The position numbers were made by a program, and so were the translations under genes. A stretch of 50,739 nucleotides of DNA from Ophryocystis elektroscirrha (lineage: Eukaryota; Apicomplexa; Conoidasida; Neogregarinorida; Ophryocystidae): contig JAQIFP010000007.1 in assembly GCA_030141585.1 (NCBI GenBank), positions 1-50,739 of the forward strand, given 5' to 3'. The first letter of the stretch is position 1. Each line of letters opens with the position of its first letter. Below the pieces are notes generated by a model. It was not told where the DNA came from, searched no databases, and was given only the letters and a program-made list of their open reading frames with translations. Below, in pieces: positions 1 to 10,903 of the stretch.

Positions 1-40
<40 letters not shown>
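1..40. repeat. (TA)n microsatellite
   Basis: Uninterrupted TA dinucleotides at the window edge. They appear to lie inside an intron of the PCNA gene whose first exon ends just downstream. Similar AT tracts recur in introns and spacers throughout the window. Confidence 0.9.
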
Positions 41-44
<4 letters not shown>

Positions 45-112
45 ATTAATGTGGAAACCAAGAAAAGTTAGTATATAAAAACATATTTCTATGCATAATT
101 GTATATTGTTAC

Positions 113-431
113 CAGAAGCTTCAAATACAAAAGAGACTGTGTCTGAATTATTTTGATTTCTTATTACAACAGCGTCATCATTTCCACAAAGTTTAAATAC
201 TTTAGCAACAGCAGCCATATTTAAACCCAAACAACGAGACCTTTCGCATGTGTATTGATCAAATGCCCTTTCCTTTAAATCTAGACTCACTAAAGAAACA
301 TGAGAACTATCCATAGCTTGTAACTGAATCCCTGATTCACTACACTCTAAATTAACCTCTGGGACCATCTCTTTGATGGCATCAAAAACTTTTTTTAATA
401 AAGCGCCCTGAGATATTCGCGCTTCCAACAT
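113..431 (-). CDS. PCNA: PCNA sliding clamp, first exon only
   Basis: Proliferating cell nuclear antigen, the ring-shaped processivity clamp for DNA polymerases and repair enzymes in the nucleus. The exon starts with ATG at 431 (MLEARISQGALLKKVFDAIK) and encodes about 106 residues covering most of the N-terminal clamp domain. It includes the invariant QAMDSSHVSLV strand and the GLN-MAAVAKVFKLCGNDD stretch typical of eukaryotic PCNA. It ends in a GTAAC donor (112-111) after EAS, with the window-edge (TA)n tract in the intron. The rest of the gene, including the interdomain loop that binds PIP-box partners and the second clamp domain, lies outside the window. Identification is by recognised family sequence and is firm. 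Apicomplexans often carry two PCNA genes, and I cannot tell which this is. Confidence 0.93.
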
Positions 432-764
432 TTTTACTGCTTTTAACAATATGCCTATAATAATGTATATATTTTATTTTACCTATTTATAATAAATAGT
501 TAATATATATAATTTCTTTGTGAAAACTCTTAAATTCCTATTACAAAAATACTTGTGCGTTGAAATAATAAGTTGCAATTTGCTCATATGTATTTGTACG
601 TCCAAAATTATTTTTTGAATTTAATATAAGTAGAGTAATATAATTATGAATACACATAGATTATATAAATCTTTTTTTTTTTTTTTTTTTCAAAATCGTT
701 AGTTGTTGTCAAAAATGATCTTTAATTAAATAAAAAAGCATAAGTTAAAAGTTATACAATTAAA
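432..764. other. Spacer upstream of PCNA
   Basis: About 330 nt between the PCNA start and the stop of the RAD51 paralogue, both on the minus strand. It is AT-rich with a long poly-T run near 670-690. No ORF or RNA gene is visible. It presumably holds the PCNA promoter and the RAD51-paralogue 3' UTR. Confidence 0.6.
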
Positions 765-2865
765 TCATACACTCAGTAAAATAATATTATATAGGTAAAA
801 TATATTCATCTCCAAGATTATCTTGTATGCCGTATTGATTGATCTATCATAAATCACTTTTTGCTCATGTAAATGAATATATACCTTGTAAGTGACCTGG
901 TTTTTTTCGCTGTCACAAAGTTTTGCATTAAATATATCGTCTTCTAAAAACAAATGAATTCTTATTGGAGGATTCCAGCTAGATTTCAGACAGGGAACAT
1001 ATTTAACCTCTTTCTTCCCTGATTCTAGTTTTTGAATAAATGTAGTCATTTGATTGGTTATAAGAATCTACGTATTTTTTTTCTTTGGGTTTTTTTTTTT
1101 TTACATTTATGTTGTTCTTCAGAATAAACTTATATAAAACATTTGTTATATCAATAACAAAAGAGGATCCTTTGACATAAGACGAACTATATCAATATAA
1201 CAATATATATATAACAAATACCGAATAGCATAACTAATTGAGTCAATAACAATTAGCTTTAACTAAAAAAAAACCATATAATATTCTGTGTTGTTTGTTT
1301 TTTTTTTTTTTATTTATCTATTATCACAGAAATATTATACATTATATGTCAATAAAAGGAATTTATTCAAAATAGTTTTGAATATAACGATATTTATACT
1401 ATACCCAATTAGAAAAAACAGATTTACTACTTCGCTTATATAAATATAATTGAACATATACATATATATATATACATATATACCATAATTAAAACTTAAC
1501 TATAACTTATACGTATAAAGATTAAATAATATGGTAAAGAGAAAATATAATATCACAGGGATAGTTTATAGAAAATTTGTCGTAACATCAATTATATAAA
1601 TAAGTTAAACTACTTGAAGTATATAGTTATTAATATATATTATAATATTAATAAATTACTTGAGGAAAATATGAAGTTTCGGTTAGAGCATTTAATACAT
1701 TCAAGAGCTCCTGGGAGTCGAAGGTGCGATAAACATAAAAACCTGAGTTCCTTGTTAGATACGAGATTATTTACGTTGTAGCAAATTATTTGAGTTTTGA
1801 GAATGATAGTCACAAATAGTGCGACATTTTTCGACAGAAAATGATTGTTCTGTATCTGCAAATATAGTTGCCAAAAAAATAATTACTTACCTATATAAAC
1901 AACACAACCGTCAGTTGTTTCTTTTAAACAATTTATAGAGTATAATAAACTATTATATGAATATGTGGATATATGGTACCATAATTGTGATTTGCCCACT
2001 CCTGATAGACCATGAATTTCATGAATACCTTGTAAAGGAATTAAACCACCATCTATTAAACAATATAAATTAAACCTCACATTTAATATTATGAAGAAAT
2101 GAAGCACTGTAATAATGTATCTTATTTTTTTTTATTCACGAATATTACATAAAATAATATGAGTTTGTAATTATACACCGATAGAGTTAATAAAGCCATA
2201 AAATTTAAAGCCCTATTCATATAATAAATTATTTAAAAACTCCCTTCTCTAAAAAATACGTTTTTTTTTGTATATATATATATATATATATTATAAAATA
2301 CATAAGTGCAAAATTATAAATACATTTGGATAAATAATGTATCAATAAAAGATATTTATTTAAAATAATTTAAAATTTATTTAGCATAAAAAATTAATTT
2401 TGAGATTTTTATGTTGATTAAAAAAATTTTATGATCCTAGTAATTTGAGTAACGTATATTCATTTTTACACATATAGAAAAGCATGCATATATATATTGT
2501 TAAAAGACATGCACCACTTAAAATACAAATTTATTTAACATTATAAAACCGGATTTATATTTATTATTTAATTTTGTACCTAATAAGTAATCAAAGGCCT
2601 TAACTGTACTTGCAATAGGCTTTGACTTTTGAATTGTTGTGCGTAATTCTGTAACTGTTTTCTGAATATAGTTTTCAGAGGTATTGGACGAGGAAAAACT
2701 TGTGGAACAAGGTATTTCTCTTGTGGGATTTGGGTTGTCTAAGCAATATTTAAAAAAAAAAAGAATACTCCCCCATTATGTATAGTTTAATGTCATAAGA
2801 ACACAGATCTACTGATATATAAATGTACCTATGCTTGTGGAAATTTTATTGTACATCAAACTCAT
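765..2865 (-). CDS. RAD51 paralogue (RecA-fold recombination ATPase)
   Basis: RecA/RAD51-superfamily protein for homologous-recombination repair. Eight exons rebuilt by splice signal and phase: 2865-2829, 2738-2580, 2052-1891, 1855-1775, 1742-1660, 1262-1222, 1186-1105, 1067-765. They sum to 948 nt and close exactly in frame (315 aa). Visible motifs: GG-IPLQGIHEIHG then Walker A GLSGVGKSQL (exon 3); VVYIDTEQSFSVEK across the exon 3/4 junction; FYVYRTFDSQELLNVL (exon 5); Walker B LKLIVIDSIS (exon 6); ILITNQMTT at the start of exon 8; and a PCLKSSWNPPIRIHLFLE segment matching the C-terminal core. It is shorter than RAD51/DMC1, lacks an obvious helix-hairpin-helix N-terminal domain and has GK-S rather than GK-T, so it is a paralogue (XRCC3- or RAD51C-like) rather than the main recombinase. 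The exact paralogue is uncertain. The start is the only suitable ATG in exon 1. Confidence 0.85.
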
Positions 2866-3194
2866 GGTTTTGGGATCATTTATCGATACTGCAAAATTAA
2901 ATCTCTTTTTTAAGCACTACAGTATATTTATCTGATAATAAAGAATAGTGGGAAAAACTAATTTATTAATTTTTAGGGTAGTAGAATTAATTGAAAAAAA
3001 AACTTAGTATTAATAAATAATTGCAAAAAAAAAAACGTAATAAGATTGGTGAGTATGTAATAGAATTATGAAAAAAGCGTATGGGTTGATACGAAGACAA
3101 TTTTCCTTATAATTAATGCCCCAGAAAACAGTAAATGACCTAAATTTGAGTTTTATTCTTTCGTACCTAAAAAAAATAGTAAGTTACATGTACG
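2866..3194. promoter_or_regulatory. Divergent promoter region, RAD51 paralogue / HAD phosphatase
   Basis: About 330 nt between two divergent start codons. It contains poly-A/T runs and no coding signal. By position it should drive both genes, but no specific motif is recognised. Confidence 0.45.
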
Positions 3195-4663
3195 ATGTTG
3201 AATTTTTTATTATTAACAGTATATGTACTTTATACCTGCTTTGCATTTAAAATGAGTTCTAGTGTAAATGAAATAAAAATCGTCCCTTTAAATAAAATTG
3301 AACTTAAAAAAGCTCTTGACACAAAGTATCTCACCCATATAATCACAGATATAGATGGAACATTAATAAATGATGCTAATGAACTCTCTATAGCAAACAG
3401 ACGTTATTATTCTAAGCTGGTGGAATTGGAATTGCATGTTATCGTGGCAACGGGTCGAAGTATACTTGGAGTGGAAAAAGTTAAAGAAGCAAATTCCTGG
3501 AGCGAATTAAATTTATATCCTGGAGTTTACTTGAACGGCGCAACTATATACGGTTACAACAAAGAAATTTTGATGGAACGTTTCGTAAAACCTGATGTTG
3601 CTAGAAAACTTTTGGCATTTGTACAATATGCTAATTACATTGAAATGGGAAAACCAGGCTGGGATCAGCATCCAGATATACTTAATCCGCCAACAGAGTT
3701 TTCAACTTTACCGGTTATTGATAAATCTTTACCTAATTCTTTCATGGAAATAGGGTTTTATTCCAGACATTTGCTAATTTTTCCGAATAAAACACAACTT
3801 ACAGACGGTTTTTCACTTTATCAAGATGGTTTAATTATATACGACAAAGATGTTACCTTAGCTCTTGACAGTCTTGGAATCAACAAAATTGTCATAATTA
3901 CACATGCCGGAAGTTTTGCTGAGCGCTACTATCAAACCGTTAAAAATATAGTAAAAAAACCTTCTATGATCACATCTGGTCTTAAAAGAATTATAGAGAT
4001 TAATCCTGAAGGTAAGCTAATCCATAAAGTATAAAATTAGTTTAAATTTTCTAGTGCTACTATTTATAATTTACAATTTTAAATTATTCTAATATTACTT
4101 ATTTATCTAAGGCTCACATCCATAATATGACAAAGTATATTCGATTTTTGAAGATAAATATATATATGCATAAATTAATTTTGTTTATAAAATACATATA
4201 TAAAAGTAGTTTATGATACAGGCTTATATAATATCTCTGCTTATCTTAAATTTAGTCCTTAAATTTCATATCATAAGTATTTATAATTATAGTACATATA
4301 TTATTTAGAATTGAATGTATATAGATTTATTTCATTTCAGACACGAACAAAGGTGAAGCTATGCTTAAGTTATTAATTTACATGAAACAGCAAAACGATA
4401 AATCTTTGGTTATTGGTGATGGCTTGAATGACGTAGAATTATTTGAGTAAAACTACAATGAAATTAATTATTTTTTTAGGAAATTTCCACTATCTATAGC
4501 TATGGGAAATGCAGTTCCTCAACTAAAGAGAAAAGCTATGTTTTTGACAGACACTGTTGAAAACGATGGGTGGGCTAAAGCAATGAATGTAGTCGTGGAT
4601 TATTACAAACTCCTCGACGAAATATATGATGTAATTCCTGCAGAAAACAATAATGGATTTTAA
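3195..4663 (+). CDS. Cof-type HAD-superfamily phosphatase (HAD1-like)
   Basis: HAD hydrolase of the Cof/sugar-phosphate phosphatase type. Exons 3195-4011, 4341-4446 and 4480-4663 sum to 1107 nt (368 aa). The second intron is only 33 nt. Motifs: the DxDGT nucleophile loop ITDIDGTLIND (exon 1, about residue 53), the motif II ATGR, and, only after splicing, the C-terminal motif IV GDGLNDVELF followed by AMGNA. The long single exon alone lacks motif IV. In Plasmodium the related HAD1 and HAD2 dephosphorylate sugar phosphates and restrain flux into the MEP isoprenoid pathway; a similar role here is inference. The first 20 or so residues are hydrophobic (MLNFLLLTVYVLYTCFAF), possibly a signal peptide or anchor; a second ATG follows at about residue 20, so the mature start is open. 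Confidence 0.9.
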
Positions 4664-4703
4664 ACAATAATTTTTGTTTTATTCATTTTGAAATGTCAAA
4701 GTA

Positions 4704-5619
4704 TTAGTAAGGCGTTTTTTTCAAAAGGCTTAAATCTTTTTTTTCACTCAAACAAGGGAAATACGCTCTACATCTATATCTATCTGTACAAATTCAAAAA
4801 ACTTACGCAATGCTCCATCTTCTAAGCATTTCTGGATTGTACTTAACATTTCATTATTTCGTTTAACCAATTACCATCCAAAAGTTCACGGGATCTTTAC
4901 AATTTCCTGTATATTTGGCAGTCGGATAACAAAGCATATCATGTTCATTATATTTGAATAAATTGGGGCACCGTACAGTGTAGTTTCTTATGCATAGTCG
5001 ACATGGCCAATTACTACATTAAATGTATTATACATTAGTATTGCTTTGTAATTTATATTTTTTATTAAATTTTTAATATTGTAAGTTAATTTTACTAAAA
5101 AATGAGAAAGCCTTAAAATATTTAACTGTTTTAAGTTTTGTAAATTCAGCAAACTATGCTATAAATTAAGTTTCACAAATTTCAGCAAACCAAACCAGGT
5201 TTTTAATATGAATATTATACTTTAATTCTACGTTATGTAGTGTACTTGCCTTCGGCATTGATTGGCGAAAGATCTTTTTACTGAAAACGCGTCTTTATTA
5301 TCGATAGGTATCATAATTTGATTTTGACACGGCCTAAGCTGCATATTAAATAGAATTTAAATACCCATAATAATTCTCATTAGGAGCACATGAAGCGTAA
5401 CCTGGCATTTCAATGTAGTATCAATCATAATTTTGTACTCAACTTGAACATTTATGCTATTTGCGTATTTTAGTTTTATTTAAACATATAAGCTATATAT
5501 ATATAAGTTATATATAAACACGCTAATTTAGTTTCAATGTTTATCAGATAAAAAGTTTCATGTATTTCAGATATTATATTTGTTATATACATAAATAAAT
5601 AATTATACAAAATTTTCAT
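4704..5619 (-). CDS. CPW-WPC domain protein, two domains, apparent 1-nt frameshift
   Basis: Secreted cysteine-rich protein of the CPW-WPC family, members of which are reported on zygote/ookinete surfaces in Plasmodium. Proposed exons: 5619-5522 (hydrophobic leader MKILYNYLFMYI), 5456-5365, 5333-5250, 5013-4875, 4841-4807, 4773-4704. Introns are 65, 31, 236, 33 and 33 nt. Domain 1 reads KC, then PGYASCAPNENYYGPC, then QCRSNWPC. Domain 2 reads CIRNYTVRCPNLF, CYPTAKYTGNC, and ends CRAYFPC, with F replacing the usual W. The CP-GY, AP-Y-G-C and WPC landmarks are in the right order. Exon 2 is one nucleotide short: near 5403-5406 the frame shifts between KC and GYASC, as if one C were missing. The intron between WPC halves needs a GC donor (5249-5248, AG|GCAAGT). 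Its stop lies 40 nt from the convergent HAD stop. Confidence 0.7.
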
Positions 5620-5680
5620 TTTTATTCTATAGTCCATTTCAACATATTCAACCCATATATATTCTAAAAATTAAGTTGCG

Positions 5681-5716
<36 letters not shown>

Positions 5717-5781
5717 TATAGAATTTTAAATTTTCACGTCAATATTAGTAGTAGTATATCTTTCATTCTTTAATTTAATGA

Positions 5782-6224
5782 TCAAAATATACCGTTTTTT
5801 ATTTGAATTAATAGAAAATCTTGAGGGCAAGGTAAGCTAAATGATATAAGTATAAAGACACATTACTCATAATTTCTATCACAAGAATCTTCATCCGCAA
5901 GAGCACTACTAAATTCTCGTAAATTATTTGGAACAAATAGTTTCGGCGGTGAAACTTCTCTAAGAGCTGCTCATACATGAATATAATGATATTGCTAACC
6001 TTCAAATATAACATCACTCAGCGATTCTTCGTTATACTTTGTCACATTATTTAAATTTTCTGCTTTTAATGAAGACTTTATTGTGTTTGCAGTTGCCGAC
6101 CCCAAAGCTTCCTTGAATTTCATAAATACATATTTTATCTCACAAGAAACTCATCACCTAATATATCATCAGCACGGGTAAATCTATAATAATAAATTAT
6201 AGATTGAAATATGAAAAATTTCAT
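5782..6224 (-). CDS. Small spliced hypothetical protein (115 aa)
   Basis: Not recognised. Four exons, 6224-6144, 6111-6000, 5966-5867 and 5836-5782, are joined by introns of 32, 33 and 30 nt with GT...AG ends. They total 348 nt and close in frame. The protein starts MKFFIFQSIIYYYRF, a short hydrophobic segment, followed by a soluble part (TRADDILGDEFLEALGSATA ... ALREVSPPKLFVPNNLREF ... DRNYDLPCPQDF). Support comes from phase-consistent splicing and introns of the typical local size, not from homology. The last exon is the least certain: without the last intron the protein would stop after RNYE. It lies head-to-head with the next + strand gene. Confidence 0.5.
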
Positions 6225-6575
6225 AATTTATAATAGTCGTTAGTTAATAATAAATTAAATTTATTTTTCCTTTCGAAATTTCAAATCAGACAATTATATT
6301 CAATATGTATATTAAAATTTAACACATAATTTGTAAAAAACATTTTAATATTAACATGTTGTTGATAACTATAATAACTGTATTATGAACTTTTATCTAG
6401 ATTATATTTTTTTCGACTGATGTAAACATATATTACTAATTTATGTAAAATTAACATAAGCGTATTAAAAATCTAATTTTAACTAATTAATAATTAAGGA
6501 TAAATATAATATGTGTTTTGAATTGAAAATTATTAAGAATTTATTGAGATAAATTTTTTCAGGTTTAATTACCAT
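6225..6575. promoter_or_regulatory. Divergent spacer
   Basis: About 350 nt between divergent starts, AT-rich, with no ORF. A TTTTTTTCAG acceptor-like signal lies just before the ATG at 6576, so a short upstream exon of the + strand gene could be hidden here. Confidence 0.4.
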
Positions 6576-7496
6576 ATGGATGATTTTAAAAAACTACCCT
6601 ATGCAGATACATATTATTTACAAACTTTAGCAAAAACAACAAGCTATATCAATATTATATCAATAAAAGATGTAACTAAATCTGAATACTCTGAATCTTT
6701 ATCTCAAAGTAGTGTCACTCATATAAACGATGATAATGATAAAGAAGAGGATTGCAATAAAGAAAATGTAAAGTGCAGGTGTTTATTTAAACTATTACTT
6801 ACAGACAAAAAAAAATTATTTTATGGAGTAGAATGGAAGCCAATATTCTTTTTATATGAATTATACAGTAAAAAAAAAGAAAATTTACATAAAGAAAAGA
6901 TTGATACTGTATACAAATTAGTGAATCCAAAATTAGTAAAAAATATATTTTTTCTTACTGAAACTTCATTCCAAAAAACTATAGAAGAATTGCCTAACAA
7001 GTCGGAAATAAAAAGTCCAAATCCATTTGAAATAGATGAATTCGAATTAGATGAAGCTTTACCAATAAATAATATAGCGCCTAAACAATCCATCAATAAT
7101 CAATTAACGAATAACTTCTGTAGTGCAGATGATTTAGCCTTTGAACTTAGTGACTTTAGTAGAGAAAAAAAACTTATAAAACCTAATATTATAACAACTT
7201 ATAAAGAATCTCCAGTATGGCTTTATGGCTTGATATTTAGTTATGGCAAAGTTATTCCTTTCACTCAAACATTAGACGCGCATAAAAATTTTGTATCCGT
7301 AAAATTCGCATGCGCTGATACCAAGCGTATATATACCCTTCTATGCTCGGAGGAAATAATTAATGCAGATATTTTACAGTGTACAGCTTTATTCCAAATT
7401 AACTTAAAAACATCTAAAAATCTGTATATAGATTATAAGATACATAAATTAGTCGAAATAGATGGTGAACTAATTAACTGGAAAATTCCAGAGTAG
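6576..7496 (+). CDS. Hypothetical protein with possible RMI1-like OB-fold segment
   Basis: A 306-aa single ORF. Residues about 68-93 (CRCLFKLLLTDKKKLFYGVE then WKPI) resemble the RMI1/DUF1767 N-terminal OB-fold, where a LQLTDG strand is followed by GxEYxPI. RMI1 stabilises the BLM-TOP3 double-Holliday-junction dissolvasome. The similarity is short, the canonical G-K-V-L loop is not clear, and the assignment is weak. The middle is acidic and Asn-rich; the C-terminal third (SPVWLYGLIFSYGKVIPFTQ onward) looks like a second folded domain. Its 3' coding end overlaps the end of the opposite-strand XPC gene by 23 nt. An upstream exon is possible because an acceptor-like CAG precedes the ATG. Confidence 0.65.
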   Translation: MDDFKKLPYADTYYLQTLAKTTSYINIISIKDVTKSEYSESLSQSSVTHINDDNDKEEDCNKENVKCRCLFKLLLTDKKKLFYGVEWKPIFFLYELYSKKKENLHKEKIDTVYKLVNPKLVKNIFFLTETSFQKTIEELPNKSEIKSPNPFEIDEFELDEALPINNIAPKQSINNQLTNNFCSADDLAFELSDFSREKKLIKPNIITTYKESPVWLYGLIFSYGKVIPFTQTLDAHKNFVSVKFACADTKRIYTLLCSEEIINADILQCTALFQINLKTSKNLYIDYKIHKLVEIDGELINWKIPE

Positions 7497-10400
7497 CTAC
7501 CATGTTTTCATGCTTTTCTACTTCTTCGTCTAATTTGGTTTTTATTTCTTTAAAGGACTCTTTCTTCGTATGAGTAGTGGCTAAATAATATTTTCCGAGA
7601 ATTGATTTAAACAACATTTTCCAGTTTTTGATCACGTTTGCTTCATATATTAGAAATTCTTTGCGTAACTTTTTTTTTTTATAATCTAAAAAAAATAAAA
7701 AAAAGAGAAAAAAAAACCTGTATACTTCTCCATGAATCTGTCATAATCTTTTGATAATATAACAACTCCACCATACTTTGGCTTCATTTTTTTGTTTTTG
7801 AACTCAAAACCAATCATAGCCGGTTTAAAATTTATATCCATTATTCGTAAAACATGATGTAAACCTACGGAATTTTCAATAAATACGCAATTTTCCGGTA
7901 CTGGTTTCTAAAATTTTTTGGTTAATTTTATAATAAAAACTTACTTTTCCAATTAAATCGACACTTCCGTATTCTGTGGTAGGAATCTCATCGTTATCTA
8001 TTTGTACGGGTCTTTTCATTACTTCAGTTTGCCAAAAAGCATACAACTTTTTGTTTTTGTGCTCTTTTATTTGTAGAGTGTTAAGTTTAGGTGTGCGACC
8101 CTCTTTTGTTTCCCATTGTTCCTTGGTGTACAATTTATGAACATTATGTCTAGAGTAGACAGGTTGACCTCGATAAAAACCAAGAATTGGTTCTTTTGGA
8201 GCTATTATTTCGTTATATTTTAGCTGAAGTTATTTTTTTTTTTTTTTTTTATACTTGCGATTCCAAAGCAAATTTAGCGTGAGTTTTAAATTTCGAAAGC
8301 GAAGACGGCATTGGTTGCAAGTCAGAGTATGTCTAATTATATCAAGTTTCAGTTATGATTTACCTGCAAGGCAAAATCATCCAAATCATCAATAGCTCTA
8401 ATATTATCGGGCAATGTGCTTTTTAGACTCGAATTCCATTCCGATATAGTCGAGTTTATATAATCAGCTATTTTTTTTCTCCCTGTCTCAACTTGAGACC
8501 AGCTATTATAACATATAAAAATAATTTTTATATAATAAACAGTTGAGTTTGATAGCAAAAATTATAATGACTTGTAATTTTTTTTTTTTTTTTTTTTTTA
8601 ATGTACAAGTATACATTAAGCTATATGTATATATGCCGAAGCATACTCGTTTTAGTATTCATATGCGTATTTATTTACGTGCAATTATAGTTACAAAAAT
8701 GCACTTTAGTAAATGTTTATATAGTCATATGTAGTTTGAAACTGATATTAATAATTATAATTATTAAAGTTTACTTGTTATTATATCTTCTGGTAACATC
8801 TTTGATGATGTGGAAAGCATTAAACCCATAAATAAATGTACTCTGAATATTATAAGTTTCTTCTTTTAATTTTGGCTTAAGGGTTTTCGTTTCAAGTTTA
8901 ATATTGGGTAAATTGGAAGAATAAATATTGAAAATATCTGAAATTGTAACTTCTTCATCAAATATTGCTTTTGGTGGGGTTTGAGGTTTTAAAGGTTTTT
9001 TTACAGACGTAAAATCATAAGCCAGTCCATTTCTCTCATTTATCCAGTCATAATCGATTTCATAATCTATTGGAACTTTTAACTTTATGAAATATTCGGA
9101 ATTGTCACTCGAGCTTAAATAATTCGAAGTAGTACTTTTTAGAGAGTCATTGGTAAGCAAAACGCTGGAATCGTCTTTTAATTGTTCAGTATCATTTTTT
9201 GAATTATTATCTGATTCGCTGTCGGGATCACTCTCAGTCGAACTTGAGGACAATGAAGATTCATCTAACAGCAAAACGTTTTTTAGCGTTTTAGGTTTTT
9301 CAAGCTGTACAGTCTCCAAAGGTTTACTCAGATATAATTCATTGGAAGATTCTTTCAAAGCCCGCCAAAATTGATCGTTTTTTTTGACTATTTTATCATG
9401 TATAAAGTCAAAAACTTGCTTATGAAGATCAATAGATATCCATCTAAATATAAGAAAAATAACGTGCACTTTTTTCTGCTCAAAACTTCAAATATCTACT
9501 TTCAATATGTTTATACTATTCAAAGTATAAATAAAATAAATGTTATTATCTCAATAAAACTGAACTAGAAATTGTCTAAACCTGCGTGTTATATATTTTT
9601 AAACATACGTAAATATATATATACATATATATATAGATATATTCACACACATATATATATAATCTTGTATAAATAATTAAATTTAAATACATAGACTTAT
9701 ATGAGTTATTATATACTCATTTAAATACATATAACTATGCGTATACATGCATTTATAAACAAAGTTTTGAGATTTAAAATAATCGAGCACTTTGAAATAA
9801 CTACTATGTACATTAGAAATACCTTTGGACTTTGTACCAATAAACTTCAACCCAAATTCTCAGAAAATTTGGCTCATAGGCTGCTTTCTGCAACATTATG
9901 TTTAAATTTCTACAAATTTATACATTTTCAAATATCGGAAGTTTAGTTGTATCTGAAAATCTATATATGCCATACGTCGGCTATACCATTCGTAGTGTAT
10001 TTGACTCCCAGAGAAGAAAAAGAATAGATAAGTCGACAGTGTATCTCCAGTTTACGACATAAAGCTACAAATAACTAAAAACATCATAAATGTATATGTA
10101 TAGATTACTATCAAATATAATAGTAATAATAATGATATAACTAAGTGTTTATATATATGTACAAAATTTATCATTATATAACTTACAATATGTGCTAACT
10201 CTTTGGAGCAACAGCGCCTTTTAACCGCCCTGGAAAATACTTTATTTTACTTTATAGATTACCTAGTCAGTGCAAATATTAAATGGTTTTTTATGTCTAG
10301 TCTATTGTCAGGATTTACACATAACCATATATGTGAGGGGTTTTTGAATACCTTTGAATGTACGTGTATTTTTAAGTACGTTGCATAAGCTTACTATGAA

Positions 10401-10903
10401 GTTCTCGATAAAAAACCCGTATACTCTCAAAGGATCTTTATAAAGGGGTCCATTATTATATAAATCGAATATTTGATTCTATAAGATAATATACGAAATA
10501 TGAAAAAGGATGTCATAATGTAATGTGATTATATATGTACATATATGTAAAGTAACAATATACAATTAAATATATGCACTAATAGAAGGTGATATTAGTA
10601 ATATAAAACATCTACCCTTATCTCTGGTAGTTCACATAAAGAATTAAGTAAAACGCCATGACTTAGGCACATCAAGTACTCAAATTGGCTTATAAGTTTA
10701 GCATAATAAGATGACGCATATATATCTGTGGATTGTTCTTGTTCATCAGCAGTAAATAATAAGTCTTGTAATTGTTGGTTTTTTATAGTATTATTAATAA
10801 TATTTGTCTTATCAACATTATCTTTTTCTGCGTTATAAATTTTGTAGTTGCCATCTATACTATAAAAGTTACGCTCTTTTTTATAAAGATCTCCAGGGCT
10901 CAT
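7474..10903 (-). CDS. XPC: XPC/RAD4 DNA damage recognition protein
   Basis: Damage sensor of global-genome nucleotide excision repair (XPC/Rad4), acting in the nucleus. Twelve exons: 10903-10616, 10478-10352, 10296-10263, 10229-10187, 10074-9976, 9887-9823, 9443-8775, 8502-8364, 8332-8255, 8223-7945, 7907-7718, 7685-7474. They total 2223 nt and close in frame (740 aa). Landmarks in order: LMCLSHGVLLNSLC (N-terminal helix); LFVALCRKLEIHCRLIYSFS and FLRIWVEVYW, WISIDLH (transglutaminase-like fold); KDVTRRY; LGFYRGQPVYSRHNVHKLYT and LYAFWQTE, PVPENCVFIEN (beta-hairpin domains 1-3); MIGFEF. Five introns are 31-37 nt. The exon at 9443-8775 carries a Ser/Asp-rich insert between WISID and the KDVTRRY motif. 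The start is the first true ATG (MSPGDLYKKE); a GTG lies 24 nt upstream in frame. Family assignment is strong; in-vivo role is inferred. Confidence 0.9.

Noticed and set aside
10203..10388. A 61-codon + strand ORF
   Set aside because: Covers XPC exons E2-E4 in antisense; the XPC frames fit a known family.
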